The notes beneath the pieces are model-generated. The model searched no databases and was not told where the DNA came from. It saw only the letters and a list, made by a program, of their open reading frames with translations. A stretch of DNA of 21,609 nucleotides, taken from a virus. The DNA is taken from IMG/VR virus record IMGVR_UViG_3300032053_000609, positions 1-21,609 of that record. The stretch is one strand, 5' to 3'. A program made the translations under genes and the position numbers. Positions 8,701-14,653 of this stretch are shown here, one piece after another. Position 1 is the stretch's first letter; the number at the start of each line of letters is the position of its first letter.

Positions 8701-9093
8701 AATTCATTTGGATCTGTTGGTAATGTTGGTGATATGGTTGTCTTCAATACTACCGATTCAAGCCGCAGACTACATACCAAGACTATCACTGGTATTGGCA
8801 ATGGCAATATTGCGTATTTGGATGCCAATACCAATTTCATCTTCACGAATCCAGCAAACGTTACTAACACATCAAATGTCATAGTAAGTACCAATGTACT
8901 GGGTAATATTGCAGTGAATGATCTTGTTCAATTGAATGTCAATGGAAATATTCAATTGTCACTTGTACAGGTTGTGGCTCAGAATAGTCTGTCTGTAAAT
9001 ACGATATTCCAAGTGAATGTTTCTAATATAATGCTGTCTGTTTTCCCAAGCATGAATGGTGCTAGTTACACAATCGTACAAGCTCCTAAATAA
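5746..9093 (+). CDS. gp7: Baseplate wedge protein, T4 gp7-like core with long extensions
   Basis: The protein has 1115 residues. Residues about 12-170 resemble the C-terminal half of T4 gp7: 'DNPRFGAFLKAYYQWM', then 'FYQKKGSVESLQFLFRVLYN' and 'VLDAETLNFDVNQLVGRFGV'. The closing element of this core, 'YVIVVEKALSEYKNTLMQLI' plus HPPGMDMLG, reappears near residues 688-714. Between them (about 250-565) lie at least five GxGY-type repeats. Residues about 750-975 look like a jelly-roll, carbohydrate-binding or LamG-like domain: 'TFSIYAKFGSSNG', 'NGWHRLATTVTL' and 'MIYLWGPQLD'. A beta-rich tail follows. In T4, gp7 anchors the wedge and contacts gp6, gp8 and gp10; the gene order 25-6-7-8 supports this role. 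The T4 N-terminal half is absent. The start follows the gp6 stop by one base, suggesting coupled translation. The gp7 assignment is strong for the core; the role of the added domains is inferred. Confidence 0.8.
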   Translation: MTEPITNTVSTFIDSQLPQFIREDNPRFGAFLKAYYQWMETSNNSAIIGESKKLLSYKDIDRTTDAFIQYYINDFLPYFPNSTALDEKKLLKAARDFYQKKGSVESLQFLFRVLYNKEASIYFPKDNILKTSDGKWTQPQALRVVLDAETLNFDVNQLVGRFGVGSISNTYCVIESASKTVDSDLGITLIELIVSGVTQAFAQLENLNITYTTANGSSQLFSQKIIAALSDIKIDPNNRGTKYTGYVKDSGGNFTYLGDPVVITGGLASGDVQARKATAFVGNVTSGSITGVTVQYGGCGYRVFPNTISRVVNDPADNTGAGANVIVQAFDSTNSIFLLLNTDAIIYKQNSTISAADYAFLNLAFSNANTPLQNAFSFANVQFAAITSMNVINGGGGYTAVPTLNLSTFYYSDYTTDTANTGNTALLANVLSYISELGYVCNVVIGSGGTGYSNVTDTIVVPSAIGYNATFTFQTTANVISSVTITNRGEGYIQLPINLIIANSTNVSNSSAGSNAVLTAYGFGQGAQFNIAVDKIGLISDFRITSRGFDYISTPNISLRIQDVIINTLPANTSFVVDTKLYQGASINAASYSAYIDSYNVTSGVLRLYDYQGALNVFANLVATTLNARVNISATGNVKTYGDGKAKATAIFLNGLIKFPGFYLNTDGMPSSDMYLQDSDKYHNYSYVIVVEKALSEYKNTLMQLIHPPGMDMLGQYSIIADENISLNAVSNISISTNAAGNIGVDGQYFSNTGNGNGWYSILNAGNTPLTTMKPLSNSTYWIRTAANTLIVNSPTGILAPDGSTSNVVRMTENTSPLAFYGLSHDWVGAENPVGQQVANANVTFSIYAKFGSSNGANQFLSIISDITGGNDNAAVTTFNTAASPMTFLANSNTGTQSRQRGWSITPVANSNGWHRLATTVTLGSNTQLRFGVSFATTSASLSYPTYAGNSSNMIYLWGPQLDTNTGNSITPNQYYGLHTMFGTQNSFGSVGNVGDMVVFNTTDSSRRLHTKTITGIGNGNIAYLDANTNFIFTNPANVTNTSNVIVSTNVLGNIAVNDLVQLNVNGNIQLSLVQVVAQNSLSVNTIFQVNVSNIMLSVFPSMNGASYTIVQAPK
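6500..7430 (+). repeat. GxGY repeat array in gp7-like protein
   Basis: At least five copies of a beta motif with a Gly-x-Gly-Tyr signature occur, at Tyr301 (YGGCGY), Tyr398 (NGGGGYTAVP), Tyr452 (GSGGTGY), Tyr492 (NRGEGYIQLP) and Tyr551 (SRGFDYISTP). Spacing is irregular, about 40-97 residues. Each is preceded by a hydrophobic strand and often followed by Pro. The array is inserted between the two parts of the gp7-like core. Confidence 0.7.
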
Positions 9094-9103
9094 GAGTAAT
9101 CAC

Positions 9104-9107
9104 GGAG
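9104..9107 (+). promoter_or_regulatory. Shine-Dalgarno GGAG for gp8-like gene
   Basis: GGAG ends seven bases before the ATG at 9115. It supports that ATG over the in-frame ATG at 9136, which would give a start at MSTLTIQQ. Confidence 0.7.
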
Positions 9108-9114
9108 TAGATAT

Positions 9115-10749
9115 ATGCCTGCAGTTTTATCAACAATGAGCACACTAACCATCCAACAGAGGGTGAGATTAGCTGCGGACATGCTTGCCGATTTGACTAC
9201 AGAGAACAACGAAAGTACATATCTTGGTATCGGAAGAAATGCTGCTTGGGCAGCAAATGACACTCTTGTTGAAACTCCTGTTCAGAGCATTGAATATGAG
9301 AATCAGGTTCGTAGAGATTTGATTGCTATTAAAAAACTCTTTCTAACTAATACAAGTCTTGTTATTCGTCGTAAAGATTGGGTTGCCAATACAAAATACG
9401 ATCAGTTCTCTCAGAATGTTGAGATGTACAGTTCTACAAGCACCATTAATGCCAATGGTCAGGTTACTCTAACAAATACCTCGAATGTTGTTGGTGTCAA
9501 TACAACATTCCTACTTGATTTTGCAAATAATAGTCTGATCACTCTTCCCGGAGACGGTATCAATATTCTTTCTCAATTAAGAGAAGTTATAAATGTTGTT
9601 AGCAATACAGTGATTACCACCAATCTAGCTTTCTCAGGAACATTTACATCCAACACTCCCCAAAAGACAGTAAATTACGCACCGAACTATGCTAAGAATT
9701 TCTATGTTCGCAATTCATATGATCAAGTATTTGTCTGTCTAGATAATAATAGTGAATCTCTATCTACTGATATGCCAAAGATCGGCATCGGTGGACAATT
9801 GCCGTCTGACCCATATATTATCACTGCAGATTCATATAAGTGGAAGTATCTCTACACGATGTCTGGTGGAATGAAACAGAATTTCCTAACTTCAGATTGG
9901 ATGCCTGTTACACAAGATGACAATGCTGCAATTGCTGCGGTTGATGGTAGACTAGATTTTGTCAGAATATTCAATGGTGGCACTGGATATAATAATACTG
10001 CAGCAACGCTCTCTGCTGCCATTCTCAATGTGAGTGGTGATGGTACTGGAGCGAATCTCACGGCACAGGTAGATGCCAATGGCACTATCTATGGTATAAA
10101 CATGCTTAATGGTGGTTCTGGATATACCAAAGGCAATATCACAGCAAATGTTGGAACAACTGGCGCTAATGCGAATCTCTATATGGTAATTGGTCCTTCG
10201 GGCGGCTGGGCATCTAATGTTGCTCTTGAACTGGGTGCGACAACAGCCATGTTCTCTATTACTATCACAGGAACAGAGAGTGGTACTATCCCGACAGTAG
10301 ATTCTTTGGGAAATTTCTTCAAATACAGACAAATTACTTTGATTCAAAAACCGCTGCTGGCAAATGGCGCGGCAGCAAATGCAACCAATTATGAAATGAG
10401 TTCTTCTGCTTCGGTTTCTTCAAATATACCATTTGCTATGGGAGATCTAGCTTACCAAAGCTCAACAGGGTTGTATGCTAATGCAACATTCACAGCAAAT
10501 GTTGTGTGGTTTGATCCAAGTACCAATCAATTACACCTAAATAACTTGAATGGGACATTTGCAGCACTTACTTCACTATATGGAACAACTAGCTCAAATG
10601 CATCACCATATGGGGCAACAACAGCATTTTCATTATCCACTCCAGCTATAAAATTAACTTCAGGCGATTTACTTTTTATGGAAAACAGAGCGTCAGTAAC
10701 TCGTTCTCCAAGTCAATCAGAAAATATCAGAATCATAATTCAGTTCTAA
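9115..10749 (+). CDS. gp8: Baseplate wedge protein, gp8-like
   Basis: This 544-residue protein carries the gp8 pattern: 'STYLGIGRNAAWAANDTLVE' near the start, 'VIRRKDWVANTKYDQFS', then 'NFYVRNSYDQVFVCLDNNSE' and 'ADSYKWKYLYTMSGGMKQNF', and a C-terminal 'GDLLFMENRASVTRSPSQSE' segment typical of gp8 in marine T4-like phages. T4 gp8 has 334 residues and forms dimers in the wedge next to gp7. Two additions explain the larger size here. Residues about 105-185 are a small beta domain with 'VVGVNTTFLLDF' and 'GINILSQLREVINVVS' (a 'GxxTxF' motif common in phage tail proteins). Residues about 280-360 hold two GxGY repeats (Tyr292, Tyr337). The start at 9115 is supported by GGAG upstream. It follows the gp7-like gene by 21 bases, as in T4 order. 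Confidence 0.87.
   Translation: MPAVLSTMSTLTIQQRVRLAADMLADLTTENNESTYLGIGRNAAWAANDTLVETPVQSIEYENQVRRDLIAIKKLFLTNTSLVIRRKDWVANTKYDQFSQNVEMYSSTSTINANGQVTLTNTSNVVGVNTTFLLDFANNSLITLPGDGINILSQLREVINVVSNTVITTNLAFSGTFTSNTPQKTVNYAPNYAKNFYVRNSYDQVFVCLDNNSESLSTDMPKIGIGGQLPSDPYIITADSYKWKYLYTMSGGMKQNFLTSDWMPVTQDDNAAIAAVDGRLDFVRIFNGGTGYNNTAATLSAAILNVSGDGTGANLTAQVDANGTIYGINMLNGGSGYTKGNITANVGTTGANANLYMVIGPSGGWASNVALELGATTAMFSITITGTESGTIPTVDSLGNFFKYRQITLIQKPLLANGAAANATNYEMSSSASVSSNIPFAMGDLAYQSSTGLYANATFTANVVWFDPSTNQLHLNNLNGTFAALTSLYGTTSSNASPYGATTAFSLSTPAIKLTSGDLLFMENRASVTRSPSQSENIRIIIQF
9960..10190 (+). repeat. GxGY repeat module in gp8-like protein
   Basis: There are two copies, at Tyr292 (NGGTGYNNTAATLS) and Tyr337 (NGGSGYTKGNITANVG), about 45 residues apart. 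They are separated by 'GDGTGANLTAQVDANGTIYG', which matches the strand-turn-strand pattern seen in the gp6 module. Confidence 0.7.
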
Positions 10750-10756
10750 GGTAAGA

Positions 10757-10831
10757 ATGAAACACCTACATCACACAATTTCAAAACTCATGAGTGGATT
10801 TAACGATCTTTCTAATATGGAGAATTCATAA
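10757..10831 (+). CDS. Possible 24-codon mini-gene between gp8 and the DUF4815 gene
   Basis: The 81-base gap, the largest in the window, contains an ATG at 10757 preceded by AAGG (10748-10751) at five bases' spacing. It reads 24 codons beginning MKHLHHTISKLMSG and stops at 10829-10831 in a TAATG junction with the next gene's start. The same one-base overlap joins two certain gene pairs in this window (at 1217 and 20062). The product is basic near the N-terminus and polar at the C-terminus, with no motif I recognise. It could be a translated leader that couples the large downstream gene to its neighbours, a tiny protein, or chance. A 10-base palindrome, ACTCATGAGT, lies inside it at 10786-10795. 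Confidence 0.4.
   Translation: MKHLHHTISKLMSGFNDLSNMENS
10819..10822 (+). promoter_or_regulatory. Shine-Dalgarno GGAG for the DUF4815 gene
   Basis: GGAG lies eight bases before the ATG at 10831. The downstream gene therefore has its own ribosome site and does not depend wholly on coupling to the mini-gene. Confidence 0.65.
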
Positions 10832-13800
10832 TGGCTCTGTCGTTCGATGTCGCTCCGTATTATGATGACTTTGCAACCAGTGGTGGTGCTCAAGACAACA
10901 ACTATATGCGTATTCTGTTTAGACCTGGTAAAGCAGTTCAGGCGCGTGAACTGACTCAACTACAGTCTATTTTACAGAATCAGATCAAAGCATTCGGCAA
11001 TCACATTTTTCAGGATGGATCTCCGGTTTTCGGTGGTCATATCTCTTTGGATACAAGTGTTGTTGCTATATCTCTTCAACAACAATATGCTAATGTAGAC
11101 ATAAATCTGTCAGATTTCCTTGTTGGTGGTAATGGTACTTTAATTATCAATGCCTCTGGTTCAACTACTGTAAAAGCAGTTGTTATCGCTACAGATACAA
11201 CAGGAACATATCCCACAATCATTGTTAAGTATCTAACTGGTAATAAATTTGCTAATGGTGATGTTATTCAAGTTGCTTCTGGTCTTCAAACACAAGCTCA
11301 ACTTGTTACTTCTAATGCAAGTGTCGGCGCGGCTTCAGCTAGTATTAATGAGGGTATCTTCTATAGTGGTGGATTCTTTGTCAAGGTTTCTCCGCAAACC
11401 ATTGTCTTAGATTCTACTACCACAAAACCAACCTATCGTGTTGGTCTAGAAATTTCAGAATCAATTGTTGATGAAGTTTCTGATACCAGACTCCTTGATC
11501 CAGCTCAGGGAAGTTTTAACTATCAAGCTCCTGGTGCCACTCGCTATCAGTATAAATTAAATCTTGCTAAGAGACTTGTATCTTCTATTGATGATAGTGC
11601 CTTCTATGAATTAATGCGTGTAGAAAATGGATTAATAACCAAACAAGTAGACTATCCAATTTATGCCGATCTAGATAAAACTCTTGCGCGTCGTACCTTT
11701 GATCAGGCAGGCGATTTCACTGTACGTCCGTTCATCATCACTCCTGCTTCTGATCCAGCCAATTCTGCACAATACACACTTGTCATTGATCCAGGTAAGG
11801 CATATGTCAAGGGATTTGAGTTTGAAACTGTTGGTACACAAAAGATATTCTCACCAAAAGCACGATCTACAAATACAATTACTGATTATGGTATGTCTCT
11901 TGAATTTGGTAATATCCTAACGGTAGCAAATGTTTTTGGTGGTAATGCTACAGGTATCTTTGATATCACAAACTATCAGCAGGCAGATTTACATTGCGTC
12001 CAGACTGCCAATGCGAATACTCTGAATGTCAATGTGTATAATGCAACTAAGGTAGGAACTTCTCGTGTTCGTGATATTGAATATCTAGGACTAGGATCTT
12101 TCTATGCCTATGTAACTGAAATCAATATTACTCCAAATACATTTATCTCTACGGCAGGTAATGCTAACTCAATTACCATGCCAGTCAACTTCTCCACGAC
12201 AGTTAATGCATATCTAAATGTCGCGGTCTCTGTCAATACAGCAGGCATCATTGATAGCAGAACTATTATCAATTATACTGGCGCTGCTACAAAAGTTGCA
12301 TTCCTAGATCGTCCACTATCTGTAAATGCTAATGCAACTTCTAATATCACTTTAAATTGGGGTATTAAAGACACACAGGCTTTGACCTATCCTCCTACAA
12401 CATTCGCTGCTAATGTGTATTATATGCAGAACGCAACTTCTGCGCTTTATACTGCTATGGATATTTCTGCCAGTGGACGAGACGTGCATGGTAATACGGT
12501 ATTGACGGATACACAATTTAATAGATTGATTTTCCCTTTGCCACAGAACTATGTTGCTCAAAACACTATTACCAATGCAAATTTCTACCATAGAAAGAAT
12601 CTATGGTCACAGACTTTCACATCAGGTAATTTATCCATCACTAGCGGTTCTGGATTGGGAACTGGTGAGACCATTCCTTATGGATTCACCAATGCATTCC
12701 TACCAGATAATACAGCAAACACTAATGTGTTGATTATTGTTCGTGATAAGCAAAGCTCTAACCGCGCTAATGGTGAGATTATCAATTTCAATCGTGGTTC
12801 AGTTGCCGCTGGTAATGGTGTTAATCAAATTGATAGCACTCATATGACTTTGGTAACTGGTTCTAGTGCTGCCTTTATTGGTGACGTCATTTTCACGGTT
12901 CAAGTTACTAATGCCGCTGCGGCGTCAGTAGCACGTAGAACAAAAGATATTAGAGGAAATGCTTCTAACACTGTCCTATTAAGCACGGATAGATATACTA
13001 ACGGAACCGCAGTTATTGGAACTACTCCTGCCCCAACGGTCTTTATTGATTCTGCAAATGGAATGGTTTGGTTCACAAGTAATACCGCAATGGCAATGGC
13101 TCCTGGTGCTAATCAGTCTCTATATGTTGCAGACGTTTTCAATCTAATTAAAGTTTATGATTCTGGTAATACCGCATTTGCTCCTAATGTAGCAAATGTG
13201 CTACTTGATATTACATCAAACTATTATGTCAACTCTGGTCAGCGTGATAACTACTATGATCATGCATCTCTTGTTCTAAAAGCAGGTGCTGCCGTTCCGA
13301 GAGGACAGACTGTGGTCATGCTTCAATACTACAATCATGATGCTGTCGTTGGATTCTTTGATGCCGATTCATATTCTGGTCTTGCATATACGAATGGGCA
13401 AATTCCATACTATAACTCTCCAAAGTTTGGAACATTCTCTCTAAGAGATTCTATTGACTTTAGACCAACCCGCACAATTGGTTCTTCTGCAAATGTCAAT
13501 ACATTTAATTTAAGTGGTTTAAAGATTCCGCAACCGGATCACTCAATGACATTGAGTTTTCAATTCTATTTGCCACGTATTGATAAGTTGTTATTAAGCA
13601 AGGACAAGAACTTCCGTATCAAACAGGGTACTCCTGCTCAATATCCAACTCCTCCTGCTGATAGTGACGACTCAATGACACTGTATGTCATTACACTCCC
13701 AGCTTATACTTCCAATCCTAAAGAAATTGGAATTAAATATGTTGAGAATAAACGCTATACTATGCGCGATATTGGTGCTCTTGACAAGCGCATTCAACAA

Positions 13801-14631
13801 TTAGAATATTATTCTTCTCTGAGCGTGTTGGAGTCTCAAGCTACAAATGAAAAGATTCTATATAATGATAATGTTACTGCAAAAGATCAGTATGGAATTA
13901 TTGCTGATGACTTCGGTGGATTTACCATTGCTGATAATAAAAATCGTGACCTACGTTGCTTCTTGTCTCAAGGTTCTCTGTCTGCCTATAAATTCCAGCA
14001 AACATTTGAAACAAAATTTCAATCATCTGCTGGCGGATCTTATGTGAAGAATGATAAGACGTATTGTCTTGCATTCACAGAAACTCCCGCAATAACTTCT
14101 AATACTGCAACTACATATATTAGTGTTCAGCCTTTCTTATTTGGACAATTCAAAGGACATTGCAAACTAACACCAGAAACAGATCCTGGCTTCAGTCCAA
14201 TGCCCCCAATTGTTACTTTACCACCAGAAACACCAATTGAGAGACCACCAGTGCCAGCGCCACCGGCAGCGCCAACAATTCCTGTACAAGAACCAACTCC
14301 TCCAGAACCAGTTGTTGTAAGTACTCTAGATGACTATGAGAACTATGAGGAATATTGGGCTTATCCGGGTGGATATGGTAGAGCTGGTTGGATTCGTATT
14401 GGTAGAAATAGTGCTGGATATGGTTTAGTGAACCCTGTAAAAAATTGGTATGGCAGATCTATTAGTGGACAGGATACAGTGTCTCAGATAACTCCACTGC
14501 CAAATCTTGGTACGTCTATTCAGTTGTCTCCAGGAGCTAAGTTATCACAAGGTACAGCTGTGAATATTCAGGGTGCAGGAAATCTAACATCACCAGTTGG
14601 ATATGATCTGCGTGACTTAGGACTATGGTAA
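10831..14631 (+). CDS. Large virion structural protein, DUF4815 family
   Basis: The protein has 1266 residues. The first 75 residues match the DUF4815 signature of T4-like phages: 'APYYDDFATSGGAQDNNYMR' then 'ILFRPGKAVQARELTQLQSI', 'LQNQIKAFGNHIFQDGSPVF'. Further family-like blocks are 'SGQRDNYYDHASLVLKAGA', 'FGTFSLRDSIDFRPTR', and a short helical segment from Asp980 (DIGALDKRIQQLEYYSSLSV) likely to form a coiled coil. Residues 1123-1160 are Pro-rich (PPVPAPPAAPTIP). The last 100 residues include Tyr/Gly-rich text (YEEYWAYPGGYGRAGW). Proteins of this family are virion components, encoded next to the wedge genes, and probably sit at the baseplate periphery; their exact position is not settled. 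In related phages the protein appears to continue into sequence that here belongs to the next gene, so the two may be halves of one ancestral protein. GGAG precedes the start. Confidence 0.82.
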   Translation: MALSFDVAPYYDDFATSGGAQDNNYMRILFRPGKAVQARELTQLQSILQNQIKAFGNHIFQDGSPVFGGHISLDTSVVAISLQQQYANVDINLSDFLVGGNGTLIINASGSTTVKAVVIATDTTGTYPTIIVKYLTGNKFANGDVIQVASGLQTQAQLVTSNASVGAASASINEGIFYSGGFFVKVSPQTIVLDSTTTKPTYRVGLEISESIVDEVSDTRLLDPAQGSFNYQAPGATRYQYKLNLAKRLVSSIDDSAFYELMRVENGLITKQVDYPIYADLDKTLARRTFDQAGDFTVRPFIITPASDPANSAQYTLVIDPGKAYVKGFEFETVGTQKIFSPKARSTNTITDYGMSLEFGNILTVANVFGGNATGIFDITNYQQADLHCVQTANANTLNVNVYNATKVGTSRVRDIEYLGLGSFYAYVTEINITPNTFISTAGNANSITMPVNFSTTVNAYLNVAVSVNTAGIIDSRTIINYTGAATKVAFLDRPLSVNANATSNITLNWGIKDTQALTYPPTTFAANVYYMQNATSALYTAMDISASGRDVHGNTVLTDTQFNRLIFPLPQNYVAQNTITNANFYHRKNLWSQTFTSGNLSITSGSGLGTGETIPYGFTNAFLPDNTANTNVLIIVRDKQSSNRANGEIINFNRGSVAAGNGVNQIDSTHMTLVTGSSAAFIGDVIFTVQVTNAAAASVARRTKDIRGNASNTVLLSTDRYTNGTAVIGTTPAPTVFIDSANGMVWFTSNTAMAMAPGANQSLYVADVFNLIKVYDSGNTAFAPNVANVLLDITSNYYVNSGQRDNYYDHASLVLKAGAAVPRGQTVVMLQYYNHDAVVGFFDADSYSGLAYTNGQIPYYNSPKFGTFSLRDSIDFRPTRTIGSSANVNTFNLSGLKIPQPDHSMTLSFQFYLPRIDKLLLSKDKNFRIKQGTPAQYPTPPADSDDSMTLYVITLPAYTSNPKEIGIKYVENKRYTMRDIGALDKRIQQLEYYSSLSVLESQATNEKILYNDNVTAKDQYGIIADDFGGFTIADNKNRDLRCFLSQGSLSAYKFQQTFETKFQSSAGGSYVKNDKTYCLAFTETPAITSNTATTYISVQPFLFGQFKGHCKLTPETDPGFSPMPPIVTLPPETPIERPPVPAPPAAPTIPVQEPTPPEPVVVSTLDDYENYEEYWAYPGGYGRAGWIRIGRNSAGYGLVNPVKNWYGRSISGQDTVSQITPLPNLGTSIQLSPGAKLSQGTAVNIQGAGNLTSPVGYDLRDLGLW

Positions 14632-14632
14632 T

Positions 14633-14649
14633 TAAATAAGGATATAGGA
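14633..14649 (+). promoter_or_regulatory. TAAATA element and double Shine-Dalgarno before 14654
   Basis: The 22-base gap holds TAAATA (14633-14638), part of an imperfect late-promoter-like match (ATTAAATA, two differences from T4 TATAAATA), then AAGGA (14638-14642) and AGGA (14646-14649). The first AAGGA is 11 bases from the start and the second is 4. The ribosome site is likely; the promoter is doubtful. Confidence 0.4.
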
Positions 14650-14653
14650 TAAC

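Noticed and set aside
10786-10795. Perfect palindrome ACTCATGAGT as terminator or operator
   Set aside because: It is ten bases long with no loop space and no T-run. Such palindromes are common by chance.
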